This document shows, one piece after another, positions 1 through 10,990 of a stretch of DNA of 64,000 nucleotides. The notes beneath the pieces were generated by a model. It saw only the letters and a program-made list of their open reading frames with translations, did no database searches and was not told the origin of the DNA. The stretch is taken from NCBI RefSeq assembly GCF_024763615.1, contig NC_077224.1:2728001-2792000 (forward strand). The letters are read 5' to 3'. Positions within the stretch are counted from its first letter, which is position 1; each line of letters begins with the position of its first letter. Position numbers and translations under genes: made by a program. Source of the DNA: Phlebotomus papatasi. Taxonomy: Eukaryota; Arthropoda; Insecta; Diptera; Psychodidae.

Positions 1-97
1 AATTGTTCTTCTTGATGAAAAAAAACCTCAATATTTTCCCTTTAAACTTCTGTAGAGCCTTCCTTTATTCTGAGAAATATATTTATACTCTTACTGT

Positions 98-495
98 GTT
101 ATCACACATGCACATTAAAATTTTAATATGATTCACATTAATTGTCGTTGGGGAGAGTCCAAATGTGTAATTTGTGTGTTTGAATCATTTTATATTCAAA
201 ATTTGATCTATTTGTTGATAAAAAGGTAAACTTGGTTCGCAAAATTTGATATAAATTTATTTATAGCATTAATGCGAAAAATTAATGCGATTTTCTCCTT
301 AATTTTTTAATGTGAAAAATATTTATGCTTTAGGTAAATTTAAACTTATTTTTGCAGGCCAAGTCTACTTCTTTATCAATAAATAGAAAAACCCCAAATA
401 GTAAGTGACTCAAAGACACAAATAACATATTTGGACGCTCACAAGCGACAAATAATGTGAATCACATTAAAATTTTAATGTGAAAGTGTGATAAC
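98..495. mobile_element. MITE family A, copy 1 (398 bp, terminal inverted repeats)
   Basis: The element begins GTTATCACAC and ends in the reverse complement, GTGATAAC. Its inverted termini are about 40 bp, built round the palindromic core ATTAAAATTTTAAT followed by GATTCACATTA. A second copy of nearly the same length and sequence lies at 6437-6835, which fixes the ends. There is no coding capacity, so it is non-autonomous. It sits in the presumed first intron of cyclin D. Related sequence occurs inside the arms of the large foldback elements, for example around 30475-30540. Confidence 0.85.
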
Positions 496-1119
496 GCCGT
501 TAAAATTTGTAAATTTAACAAAAGTTTAATAAAAAGAAACTTTGTATATTTTACAATCAGTAAAAATTTACAAAAATTATTAATAATTGGTCATTTGATC
601 TTGTGCTCTGGAAAGAATCAACAGTTCTCATTTCAACAGTTTTTCAACAGATTTTCCATTTGATCTTAGTAACTCTGACAAATGTTTAATAAAAAAAAAC
701 AAACTTAAATAGCAATCAAATCATTTAACCAAAAAAAAATTCAAAATGTTGATTAGATCATTTCTTCCAGAAAATGATTAATATTTTTCCGTCAATTGCT
801 GTCAAAAATGAAAAATAAAGGTTTTTGACTTTGTAGTTTTGATAAAAGATTAGTGAAATCTCTTGTGTAATAAAGTTATTTATCCTGTAAATTGCTGAAA
901 CTAAATTCAGGAGATAAATCTACGCAATAAATCTGTAGAAAAGGTCACTACAATGCGTAGTGATCTTATTTCTAGAATAAGAAATTGTCGTAACTTCCCA
1001 ACGACGATATCGTTAGTTGTGATCGTGACCTTTTCTTAAAGGAATCGTAGTAATTTTAACAAGAATATTGTAAAAACAAAATCAGACAACCAATGACGAA
1101 AATTCCCATTAATTTTCCC
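496..1119. other. AT-rich intronic DNA without recognisable features
   Basis: This stretch lies inside the presumed cyclin D intron. It is AT-rich with short A and T runs. Around 985-1030 it has a short motif (AATTGTCGTAACTTCC followed by a small palindrome) that resembles the ends of the element at 16082-17211. I see no exon or complete element. Confidence 0.5.
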
Positions 1120-1300
1120 CTGGCAGGGGGGTGACTTTAGCCCTGACCGTTGGATCTTGGGCAGTGAGATCCCTGACTCGACTCTCAAAGCTGTGAGTTC
1201 GAGGCCCGCCCTAACAAAAGAAACTGAATGTCGAGAAAGACATTTTCACATCGACCGCTCAGAATAAGAAACGAATAACTTCCAGTAGGTAAATTTTACA
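1120..1300 (+). mobile_element. tRNA-derived SINE candidate
   Basis: A GC-richer island in AT-rich DNA carries a possible pol III promoter. An A-box-like stretch (GGGCAGTGAGATCC, near 1157) is followed about 40 bp later by a good B-box (AGTTCGAGGCC, near 1195), which is close to the spacing in tRNA genes. The sequence before the B-box could fold as a degenerate anticodon stem. I could not fold a full cloverleaf, so a functional tRNA is unlikely. The 3' boundary and target-site duplication are not resolved. Confidence 0.45.
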
Positions 1301-1557
1301 GGTGAGCGATTTGAAGCTGAGATTTTACATGCAGAGTATAGGATTTTTGAGACTTAAAATCTCTATAACTTTGAAAATAATTATCTTTAGAAGTATCCAA
1401 AAAGCCAGTAAACTGATTTTTCGAAAAAATCGAATTGTTCGACTTATATTCTGAGTGGTCGACATATGAAAATCACACAAATGTGTAATTTTGACAATTA
1501 CACAATTACAAATTACACAAATGTGTGTATCAGTACACAAGATTACATGTTTATGTA

Positions 1558-2010
1558 CACTGAGAAAAAAGAGAGGTTGCGATTAACTTTTTTTCCTCAT
1601 AACTTTAACACTTTTTAGGTGTAGAAATATATCAACATTTTTTAATGTTAGTTTCACACCTTTTGAGGGTAAAATCAACATGAAATAAAGGGTAACTTTA
1701 ACCCCTAATACACCTAAGAAGCGTAATATTTACACCGTTATCGGATCATTAATTCAGGATAAAATAGCATTTCCGGAATGTTATTTTGACTTTTTCGGAT
1801 TTTTCTTACTGTAGGTGTAAAAATATATCAAAATTTCTTAATGTTAGTTTTACACCTTTTTAAGGGTAAAATTAACATGAAAAAAATAGTAACTTTAATC
1901 CATAATAAACCTAGAAAAGGGTAATATTTACACCGATTTCAGATCAATACTTCAGGGTAAAATTAACATTTCCGGAATGTTATTTTAACATTTTCGGATT
2001 TCTCTCAGTG
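1558..2010. mobile_element. MITE family with CACTGAG ends, copy with internal duplication
   Basis: The element starts CACTGAGAAAAAA and ends TTTCTCTCAGTG, giving short inverted termini. The interior contains two diverged direct copies of about 190 bp (about 1613-1811 and 1812-2000). Both carry the segments TAGGTGTA, ACACCTTTT and TTTCCGGAATGTTATTTT. A single-unit copy is at 37891-38142. It is non-coding and lies in the cyclin D intron. Confidence 0.7.
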
Positions 2011-2208
2011 AAGGAGAAAGAACGTAGAAACTTTTTTGGTATTAAATCAATACCAAATTTTGTTGATTTAACAAATTTTTTCTCTGTGTGTTGGGAGGCG
2101 TTTTGAGCCAGATGATCGGGAGGTTTAAATCGGCGGAAATGAGTGATCTTTTCGTGGGTGATCGTGCGAAAAAAACAGATAAGAAATCTGTGCAAAATTC
2201 AGACTCAC

Positions 2209-2457
2209 CTCTAGCATCCAGGTAGCCACAATCCTCCTCATGTCCTGTGTGATCTCCTTGGCAGCATAGCCAGTGATCTGTGGGGCAGATTCGGACTTAA
2301 GGAGGTTCTCAAAGCAACGATCAGTAAGGAAGGTTGGATCCTTCTTAGCTGTTCGCATATGATACAGTCTCTTGTCGTAGCCTCGACTTGTGTAGGATTG
2401 CTCTAGGACATCGTCATTCTCAACATCAGATTCCAGGCAATACAGATCATCCATCAT
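2209..2457 (-). CDS. CycD: Cyclin D, first coding exon (partial gene)
   Basis: This is the N-terminus of a D-type cyclin, the regulatory partner of Cdk4/6 that drives Rb phosphorylation and G1 progression. The exon encodes 83 residues. After a double Met it has L-Y-C-L-E (residues 5-9), the LxCxE pocket-protein-binding motif typical of cyclin D N-termini. Further on are D-P-T-F-L-T-D-R-C-F-E-N-L-L-K-S-E and then M-R-R-I-V-A-T-W-M-L-E, the conserved entry into the cyclin box. The exon ends after that Glu in phase 0 at a consensus donor (GAG|GTGAGT, GT at 2208-2207). The start is chosen because LxCxE sits right behind it; the frame stays open upstream but encodes only a low-complexity Lys-rich run. 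A possible 3' splice site (CCCAG, ending 2460) lies just before the ATG, so 5'UTR exons may lie upstream. Later exons are left of the window. Confidence 0.85.
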
Positions 2458-2460
2458 GAC

Positions 2461-4639
2461 TGGGTTAACCAAACACGGTAATTTCACAATTAAAAAAAAT
2501 TGTTCTTGTTTTTTTTTTTTTAAGAGCGATATCTTCGCAATCTGTATTCGTGTTACTAACTTTAAGCTTGTGTTTGAGCTTTCGTGCAATTTATAAGGCA
2601 AGAAAAAAAAGTTTCTGATTGCGACGCGTCGTATCCAAAAAAAAAAGCGAATGATAAGGTGCCTTAATCAACTCAAATATAGATTTTCGTCTCACAGTTC
2701 ATAACTTTTCTTGAAGATAGATCTTCTTTTCTTTTTTTTTGTGTTGAAACTAACTATGATCAAGATCGCGCGATCCTTCTCCCTGGACAGTTTATCTTGA
2801 ACTGATTCACTGTGTCATTTCTTGAGGCTGATGTTGCCTGGTCAGAATGGTTTTTAGGAGGGTTATGATCGTCTTCTCTCTTCCACTCCTTTCTTATATA
2901 CTTTGTGGATATTTCCGAAAAGGAACAAAGAGACTCTGCCCAATACAGAGATGATCTTCGTGATCTTCGCATATAACTATGTCTCCTCTCTGAGGGATCT
3001 TTAAACATCCATCGAGTATGCTCTTCGCCCCTCTTTGCCAATTGCTACAAGATCTCAGGGTCTAGGCACACAATGTTGTACCGGTGATTTCGTAGAATTT
3101 CCCTATTCAATTTGCTGGATTTTCTAGCATTACCCAGCTTCAGATATTTACTTAAAATTTTTTTTTCGTCTGTGTATGCTTTTAAAACAGATACACTTTG
3201 CAAATTTCTCTTTAATTTTTTTTCTCTCTCTTCGCTCCTTTTAATCACAGAGGCCAAACAATGTTTAAATTTCTTCTATATACTTTCTTGTCTTGCCCCT
3301 CGATCACTCCCCTGCCTTGCCTTCTTCAGAAGATTATCGGTTTTTCAAGTGCTTTTTATCACAAAATACGCAAAAAAAAATTTAAAGTTCTTTCTTCCTT
3401 CAGTGCAAAGAAAACCGAAGATTCCTGGATTTTAGAATTTAAAAAAAAAACCAGGCCTTCCCCCTTGGACAACAAAAAAAACTGATCAACGATCGGTGAT
3501 CGAGCTGAAGATCAGATGTTTCAGCGATTTGTCAAACAGGTCTGTTTTGGGATACAGAGAGTATGTTCTGTATGTTTTTCGGGATGATGCTGGAGAAGAG
3601 AATCAACCAGTTGCCACGGATTACGCACACTGACTGATTGTAGCCAGGCCAGTCCAACAAACTCTACCTCGGCTTTTTATAAGTCCTCCTGCGTGTTAGT
3701 GAACTTAATATAGGGGAATTCTCATGAGTGCCAAATATAAATAAAACGGCTCAAAAAATTTTTCCCATCTTCAAGTATTAGTGCACAGTCGTTCTCTATA
3801 TATACATTTTTTTTTATTATTATTTTCTTTAAAGCACCCAAACACATTGCCCGCTCGGTTTTTTTTATTATCGGACACTTCTTCATCCAAACCTCCTATA
3901 TACGACGATCATAATGGTGCTATCTCACTCAACTCGCTATTTGCTTCAGTATTTGTCCCTCCTATTTACTTTGGCGCAAAACATTGCCACATAATGTACA
4001 AGCCAAGTACATGGAATCCAAGTTCCAATACAAGCCAGACACAATATGATTCTATTTAGGCGACTTCTTTTGCCATCCCAAGGCTCTCAAAGGAGACTCT
4101 CGAGAACCGGGAGAATGTGGCAGAAAAGAGGGTGAGCAAAAAAAGAAAGATCAGTAGCAATCCCTGATAAACTCACAGTATATGGGATTCCCCAATGAAG
4201 ACTTTACTTTTACAGATCCTTTGGGAATCTAGGCTACTCCCTGGTAAGTGCCCTACATAGTTGAAGCCACTTTCTCACATTCACATACCAGATTCAAAAG
4301 GAAATTTATTTGCACTCTTGAGGTTTACACGATACAAGACACAATTGAGGTGTGCCTTGTACACAGGGCTCTGTGCCTTGGAAAGAGGGATAAATATTCT
4401 ATATTTCCATCTAAAAAGTTCTTCGAAACTCAAAGTGTAAGCTGAGTTTTGGAAGCAATTTATGAGTTAGCTTCAAACAGCTCCATGTCGCTCCTTGGAA
4501 ATTACAAGGGGCGAACTCACTTTTTGGCGATTTTGAGGTTTTAATGCACTCAGACAGAGAATTTAATAAAATTTCAGATGATATGAGTCAATAAATTTCG
4601 TTATTTGAAAAGTTTTTCAATATTTTACTCTTTATGATT
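2461..4639. other. Upstream region of cyclin D, no supported gene
   Basis: This region is unique-looking, with poly-T/poly-A runs near 2505-2530 and a mixture of moderately complex and AT-rich DNA. Several short open frames on both strands lack motifs, compositional bias or splice context and are not called. It could hold the promoter or 5'UTR exons of cyclin D, but nothing in it decides where. Confidence 0.4.
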
Positions 4640-5960
4640 GCTTGCGCGGTTTTGTTTGAAGTCAAGGGGCACAAAATAGATTTATTAATAGATTTATTTA
4701 TTTAGGGCCTGAGAACTCTGTAATAGATGCAGCCAAATCAGTCTTTAAGATATCAATTTACCTTCAGATACACCAGGACGACCTAGTTTTTAATGAATAA
4801 TCAACAAGGATAATGATGTCTGCTCTAAAGCAATCTGGGCCTTAAACCCTGTAATGAATGCTGCCAGGGAAATCTTTAAGATCCCAATCTATTTTTAGAG
4901 CCACGAGGACGACCTAGTCCTTAAATAACAGTCGACGTGGATTATAATGTCAACTCATTAAGGATGCGAAATTCTAGGGCGTCCAGGGGCTTGTGAACCC
5001 GGCAAAAAGCGTAGTGAGGACAGCCTTTCAGATCAGACTCTACCTTCAAAAACGCGAGAACGACCTAGTTTTTAGTGAACAGTCGATGAGGATCATGATG
5101 TCTCCTAATTAAGGATGCGAAAGCCTAGGGCATCCAGGAGCTCGTGAACTCGGCAAAAGCGTAGTGAGAACAGCCTTTCAGATCAGACTTTACCTTCGAA
5201 AACACGAGGACGACGTAGCTTTCAGTGGATTATGATGTCTGCTCATTAAGGATGCGAAACTTCAAGACGTCCAGGGCCTGCAAACTCTGTAACAATGCAG
5301 CTAAGACAGTTTTTCAGACCCCAATCTAACTTCAAAACCAGGAGGACGACCTAGCCCTCAAAAAAAAAAGTCCGTAGCCAGGACACTCTCCAGGACAAGA
5401 ATCCAGCTTCGAAAACACAAGGACAACCTAGCCTTCAATGACAGTTTTCGTACATCATAATATCAGGTCATTAGGGATGCGGAACCCAAGGACTTCGAAG
5501 ACCTTTAATCACTGCAAGGGGTACAGCAAGGATCAGGATCAGAATCTATCTTCAGGAACACGAGGATGACCTATCAATGGACAATCGACGAGGACTATAA
5601 TAGCTGATTAGGAGTGCGGAACTGAAAAACCTTGAGGGCCTGAAAAGTCTATAAATGGCAAAGCCAGTCAAGAAACATAGGATAATCTAATCGTCAATGA
5701 ACAGACGGCGTGGAACAGGACGTCAATGGATTGTCAGAAGAGTGAGCAATTCAAGAGCCTAAAAATCATGGAAAACCTTCAAAGGACGCATACTGGACAG
5801 TCCTTAGGGACAGATTGTATACTTCAACATGTGCCTCAAAGACCTCAAGCACCTGGCAATTCTGCAAATACCTCAGCGGGGACAGTCTGTAGGATCAGAA
5901 AGTAACTTCAGGACCTCGAAAATGATCTAGCCAGTAAAATTCAGGAGCAAGACAACATTA
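4640..5960. repeat. Degenerate tandem satellite, unit about 130-151 bp
   Basis: Repeated copies of a core resembling AGGACGACCTAG appear near 4774, 4905, 5056, 5207, 5343, 5419, 5561 and 5672, with a weak one near 5920. Each is preceded by a 'CAGATC..CTTC(A/G)AAAAC' type stretch and followed by GGAT.ATGATGTC and GATGCG. The units at about 4965-5115 and 5116-5265 are the most alike, with a 151-bp period. Others are shortened or eroded, for example a 76-bp step at 5343-5419. It is non-coding and looks like an old local array. Confidence 0.75.
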
Positions 5961-5984
5961 AAGCCTAGTGAACATTGAAGATTT

Positions 5985-6420
5985 TATAGGAAATAGTTGT
6001 TTAGGATTAAATATTCAGGGCAAATGATTCATTCGATTTTGAAAAATCAATAGAATTGCTCGTTATTAAGATTTTTGAGACCTTCGGGAACTGGGCTAAA
6101 CCTCCAATCTGAGGCCGGCTTAAAGCAGTTTTCAGAGTAGAGGTTTAGCTCCGTTTCCCAAGGTTTCGTAAACCCAAATAGCAACCAATTTTATTGGTTT
6201 TTCAGAATCGAATAGATCATTTGCCCTTAATAGTTGAATCTTAAGTTAAATTTTTCCAAATAACCTTGACTGATAAGAAATTAGAGCAGTTAAGCCGTAT
6301 GGCTAAGACCGTCGTCAGATTAGGCGTTTAGTCTAGTTTCCGAAGGATTCAAAATCCTAAATAGCAACCAATTTAATTTTTTTTGGATTTAAATAGATTA
6401 ATTTGTAAGGGACAAACCAA
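5985..6420. repeat. Foldback repeat family B (palindromic, nested copies)
   Basis: The left half (about 6015-6115) contains GGCAAATGATTCATTCGATT and GAGACCTTCGGGAACTGGGC. The right half (about 6140-6230) carries their reverse complements: GTTTCCCAAGG, AAATAGCAACCAATTTTATT and AATAGATCATTTGCCC. A second eroded half follows to 6420, again with AAATAGCAACCAATTTAATT. Related pieces recur at 7112-7250 and 8585-9240. It is non-coding and foldback-like. Confidence 0.65.
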
Positions 6421-6436
6421 CATCCATTCTAATTGT

Positions 6437-6835
6437 GTTATCACGCTTGCATATTAAAATTTTAATATGATTCACATTAATTGTCGTTGGGGAGAGTCCA
6501 AATGTGTAATTTGTGTGTTTCAATCATTTTATATTCAAAATTTGATCTATTTGTTGATAAAAAGGTAAACTTGGCCCGCAAAATTTGATATAAATTGATT
6601 TATAGCATTAATGCGAAAAATTAATGCGATTTTCTCTTTAATTTTTTAATGTGAAAAATATTTATGCTTTAGGTAAATTTAAAACTTATTTTTGCAGGCC
6701 AAGTCCACTTCTTTATCAATAAATAGAAAAACCCCAAATATTAAGTGACTCAAAGACACAAATAACATATTTGGACGCTCACAAGCGACAATTAATGTGA
6801 ATCACATTGAAATTTTAATGTGTAAGTGTGATAAC
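6437..6835. mobile_element. MITE family A, copy 2 (399 bp)
   Basis: This element is collinear with the one at 98-495 and nearly identical along its length. It begins GTTATCACGC and ends GTGTGATAAC. Differences are scattered single bases, including TTGGCCCG for TTGGTTCG. The two copies set the element boundaries and show relatively recent activity. Confidence 0.85.
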
Positions 6836-6855
6836 GTCGTAATATCTATAATAAT

Positions 6856-7111
6856 TGAGAATGACCTGCTTATGCATCTACTGGTGTGGGCTCCAGACTG
6901 ACGCGAGCTTCCGCACTACGTCCTAACACTTTCACGACTCACCAAGTACTCACGTCCGTACTCACTGAGATCGTATGATCTACTAACTCTAACACAGTCG
7001 TCTTCTCCACCACCAGAGGCGCTGGCCTAGAAAGGAGACATTGCGTCTGGAATATTCGGGTTGCTTTAGCGGAGCATTTATTGCTATTTAGCAGGAAATT
7101 TGACTGCTACA
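6856..7111 (-). mobile_element. Possible solo LTR
   Basis: This is a compositionally distinct 256-bp block, richer in GC than its neighbours. It runs TG...CA on the plus strand and TGTAGCAGTC...CATTCTCA on the minus strand. On the minus strand a TATA-like stretch (TAAATAG) is followed by AATAAA, as in LTR promoter and polyadenylation regions. No clean target-site duplication is visible (flanks ATAAT and AATTC), and no partner LTR or coding region is present, so this is tentative. Confidence 0.35.
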
Positions 7112-7250
7112 AATTCCCCTTAATAGTCTATTTCTAAGTCAAAATTTTCCAAAAATTTTCGACTGATAAGTATCTAGAGAAGTTGAGCCTTATGGCTAAG
7201 GCTTAGGTCTGAAGGCCGTATAGTCGATATCCCTTACCGTTTTTTTTTCT
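7112..7250. repeat. Fragment of foldback family B
   Basis: It shares CCCCTTAATAGTC, TTTCGACTGATAAG, GAGCCTTATGGCTAAG and a 'TCTGAAGGCCGTATAG' type segment with the pieces at 6225-6330 and 8895-9010. It is a partial copy ending beside the TTAA-flanked element. Confidence 0.55.
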
Positions 7251-7254
7251 TTAA

Positions 7255-7395
7255 CCCTTTAAGGATGAGAAGGTCAAAAATTGAGGGTCAGAAAAAAATC
7301 ATTTTTTATAACTTTTTAGAGCAAAATACAACTTTAGAAGGCCGTAGGAAAAGTTTAATTTTTGGGTCACTGGTGACCCATTCGTCCTTAAAGGG
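7255..7395. mobile_element. piggyBac-like MITE (141 bp, TTAA target site)
   Basis: The element is flanked by TTAA on both sides (7251-7254 and 7396-7399). It begins CCCTTTAAGGA and ends TCCTTAAAGGG. TTAA target sites with CCC termini are characteristic of piggyBac-superfamily elements. It has no coding sequence. A terminus of the same family (CCTTTAAGAACGAATGGG) appears at 8740. Confidence 0.75.
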
Positions 7396-7399
7396 TTAA

Positions 7400-8584
7400 A
7401 GGCTTTCATATTCGTGATCTAGGAGCATCAAAACGTTATCTCTGAAATTTTAGGCCTGATCGAACAAAGTCAAATTTCCCAATGGATTACACAATGTGGG
7501 ATTGCAAAGAATCTCTATGAAAAAAGTGGAATTTCTCGCATTGAACCATCTTCTCAGAGGTTTGTGGTATGTCTTCAAGTGGAAGAGGGACAGAATTGTG
7601 GGCAAAATTGATCGCTTTTGAGGCCTCTAAGGCTTCCCCCTGGAGATGATCATTGTTGATCCATTGAGGATCACTTGACAAGGACCCTTCCTGAATTCCT
7701 GGGAATCTCTCAATCTTCCTGAGAATCATCCATTGTCTAATTTTCTCCTCTTTTTCCTAACTTTAACCAAAATTTACAGGATGATTGCATGGAAAATGCA
7801 TGCGATCACCCATGTAAAAGTCTCCCCTGAATTTCCACAGAATTTCATCGGTGGATGTTTCTGGTGGGAAAAACAAAGAATGCCAAATGATGGGCCACAA
7901 AAAAGTAATTCAACATCTCTCTTGCTCCCTACATAATTCTTGCTATGTATATCTCTCCTTTCCCACCGCACCAGCGCAACTGAGGGCTCTTGAAGCAGCA
8001 ATAACAAACTTCAGAAAGGCAACAACAAAACAAGCAAAAAAAAAAGAAAACCTACCCAGTCAACATACATATTTGCACAATATATGTGAATGTTTGGCTC
8101 CATTCACAAAACCACCATCATCGTGGCATTCGCAGACTCTTGCTGCAGAGGCCAAGAACGGAGACCAGACCAAAGTGATCAAGGCCGTGATGCTGCATAT
8201 GCTGCATCGCATTATCATGAGAGACTCATCGTGCTTCTGCGCCAAATGATCTGTTTCTAAATATCTGGCAAGAAACGGACTTGCGTGGTAAGCCAAGACG
8301 ATTGAATGACGATCATACACCCCCTTTTTGAATATTTCAAGAACACTTTTATCGCTTTCTTTAAGTGGTTGCCGTCCCAAGCCAAATGCGTAGAGATCGC
8401 GCCAAGATCAAGTATTTTCTCGAGAGCATTGATCTATCAAGTGCTGAAAGTCACTCCTCCTTATTTACATCACTTTTTCCCGCACACAGAACGATAGATT
8501 CACCAGCATTGGGTAAATTTTCAATAATACATTTTACTTTAAAAGATTTAAAAGGACAAAACGCGAATAAAATAACTATGTAGC
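7400..8584. other. Unique-looking DNA, no gene supported
   Basis: The base composition is more balanced than its surroundings, and open frames of 60-130 codons occur on both strands. Overlapping frames of similar length on opposite strands, the absence of any recognised motif and a lack of paired splice sites argue against coding. It may be regulatory or 5'UTR DNA of cyclin D, which lies downstream on the minus strand. Confidence 0.35.
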
Positions 8585-9240
8585 CAAGGATCTAATATCA
8601 GGAAAATGCTGTAAAACTTATTTAAAGTTAAAGTGGGTTTTAGACTGGAGGATCAACCCAGTTCTTAAAGGTCTCGAAATTCTAAATAAAAGCCAATTAT
8701 ACTGATCTTTTAATATCTGATCAATCATTTGTCCTTAACCCTTTAAGAACGAATGGGACACATGTGTCCCAAAATATAACACTAATGCGGGCTTTAGACC
8801 TAAGACCGTCTTCAGACTAGAGGTTTAGCCTAGTTTTCGAAGGTCTGGAAATTCTAAATAGCAACCAATTTAATTTGTTCTTCTGATTTAAATAGATTAT
8901 TTTCCCTTAATAGTCCATTTCTAAGTCAAACTTTTCTTTTCAAAGTTTTCGACTGTTAAGAAATTACAGAAATTAAGCGTTATGGCTAAGCCTTGGGCCT
9001 GAAGCCCGTATAAGGCTTAGCCATCTGGCTTAACTCCTCTAATTCCTTATCAGCCACAATTTTTTAGGAAATTTTTGTTTAGGATTGTATATAAGGGGAT
9101 ATTATCCATTAGATTTTGAAAAATAAAAAAAATGCTTGTTATTTAGATTTTTGAGACCTTCGGGAACTGGGCTAAACATCCAGTCTGAAGACAGTTTAAG
9201 GGTGAAATAATTATTTTAGGCTTTTTCAATTCAATCAATT
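8585..9240. repeat. Cluster of foldback family B fragments
   Basis: Several partial copies in both orientations carry the family's marks. AAATAGCAACCAATTTAATT lies near 8860 and AAGCGTTATGGCTAAGCC near 8985, followed by the reverse complement of the same segment near 9010-9035. GAGACCTTCGGGAACTGGGC lies near 9155. Around 8740 a piggyBac-like MITE terminus is fused in. Confidence 0.6.
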
Positions 9241-9299
9241 TTTTTCCTTTTTTTCGATCGATTTTTTTTATTAGATGACGTTCTTAACACTCTCACATT

Positions 9300-10990
9300 C
9301 TATAATTCTAACAAAATTTTATGTCCTCTGATCGGACTCAAACTTTACCACAATATGTTTGGCCACTTCCTGAACACGAATATATGGATGGCTGAAAAAC
9401 GTTCCCGTCCGTCCATCCAGCCGCTCTTTGAAGCTTAATAGCTCCCGAACTAAGAAAGCTATCGACTTGCGGTTTTCGGTAAATGTTATATAGGGTAACG
9501 TGCGTGGTATTTCGGGACACTTTTTAGCACTTTCAAGTTTCAATCAGTTTAACGACTTCTCAAATTATTTTTTTCTTTGTTGATACAAATATTTATGTTC
9601 CTTATGCTACCCAGAATAAGATTCTTGTCGAAAAATGTTAAAAAATGTATCATTTTTTATAAAAAATAGCAAAAAATGTAAAGAAGTAAGAGTAGTATAT
9701 TTCGGGACAGTTGGGTATTTCGGGACAGACAAAAGCCGCTATTATGCACATAAATTTCACCGAGTCTGATTATTTACCTTTAAGTAGAAGGTTTAAATTT
9801 CACTTTTTCATAAAAGTTTTGTTTAAATTTCACTTGTAAAATGGTTAATGTGACACTCACAATTCACGTGTATTTCACGCTTTAAATTAAATAATATTTC
9901 AGAAGTTTTATATTTATCTGATGCATAAAGAGCTTAATATTTCATACAGAACTTAAAAATAATAAGAAAAAACATATTTATAGGATTTTTTATGTGTCCC
10001 AAAATACCCATATTATGTCCGAAAAAGCACCTTGTCCAGAAATACCACACGTTACCCTATCGGGTGAAAATTGCAATTTGATGCATTGACCCCCTTCTCT
10101 CTACCCTTCCTACCGCCATTTTGAATACCCCCTTTTTTGTTTTTTCAACAGTCCCGCCCGTTCCGCCCCTATAACATCGATCAGGCTCAAATTTCAGTAT
10201 GAGCTGGTCCGAGTTATAAGGGTCTAAAAAAAATTTTAAAATGGTCATAACTCCGGTTCTAATTGTCGGAATTCAAAAAGTGAGTGTATTTGGGAAAGCT
10301 CTTGTGAAATGCCACTTCTTTCTCTGACATCCTAAGTTCATAAAACCACCGCTGTGGGCGCAATTATTAAAAAGAAAAAAAAACAATTTTCTAAGTTAAA
10401 TAAATCAAAAACTCCATTGTGCATCGGGCTCAAATTTTAGTATGTTGTAGCCGCAGATTATACCTATCAAACAAAAAAATACTTAAGTCGATCGATAACC
10501 CCTGACCCGAGCTATAAGGGATCAAAGTTCGAATATTGACCGGCCTCTATCTCCGGTTCTAATTAAAATTTTGACCTAAATTTTGGGTTTTTGATTTTGT
10601 CTCGATGGGCACTTTCAGATGGAAGTTCAAACGGTCACCACAGGTGGCGCTGCGATAGCTTCAAAAATTTTCAAAATTCAAACTCATTTTTCTCAAAAAC
10701 GGCATTGTTCAAATTACTCAAATTTTAGAGTGTTGTAGCCTAGGCTATTGAGTTTCCAAAAAGTGGCGTGGATTCGCTGTGGTTATAATAGAATCGGAGA
10801 TATGAGGGGTCAAAGTTCACAAAATTCAAAAAATCATATCTCCGGTGCTATTTGACCGATTTTGATAAGTGATAGCTCAAACGAAAGATCTCACGAAAAG
10901 CTACAACTTTCTAGAACATATGAACTTCGTGGGATCAACATCAGGGGCGCCACAATCGAAAAACTAATTTTCATAGCACATAACCTCAAT
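9300..10990. repeat. Dispersed repeat family C (old element, interrupted)
   Basis: This region has recurring phrases such as CTCAAATTTTAGTATG, TCTCCGGTTCTAATT, GAGCTATAAGGGATCAAAGTT and ATATCTCCGGTGCTATTTGA. The same phrases occur in reverse orientation at 26490-27060. Internally the sentences repeat in diverged form roughly every 250-300 bp. No intact reading frame is visible. It is split by the TA-flanked element at 9493-10057. Confidence 0.55.
9493..10057. mobile_element. MITE with GGGTAACGTG ends and TA target site (565 bp)
   Basis: The left end is GGGTAACGTGCGTGGTATTT and the right end is its near reverse complement, AAATACCACACGTTACCC. Both are flanked by TA (9491-9492, 10058-10059). 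The interior has direct echoes of the terminus (TATTTCGGGACAG twice near 9700-9725). It interrupts repeat family C: the sequence on either side joins as one segment if the element and one TA are removed. TA target sites suggest a Tc1/mariner-like transposase in trans. Confidence 0.8.

Noticed and set aside
2760..3485. Short frames upstream of cyclin D (93, 70, 107 and 74 codons)
   Set aside because: Basic, low-complexity translations overlapping on both strands; nothing links them to cyclin D coding sequence, whose LxCxE N-terminus is already placed at 2457.
7487..8497. Several overlapping frames of 60-130 codons on both strands
   Set aside because: No recognisable motif, opposite-strand overlaps, and no paired splice sites. 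The region may be regulatory but a gene cannot be supported.
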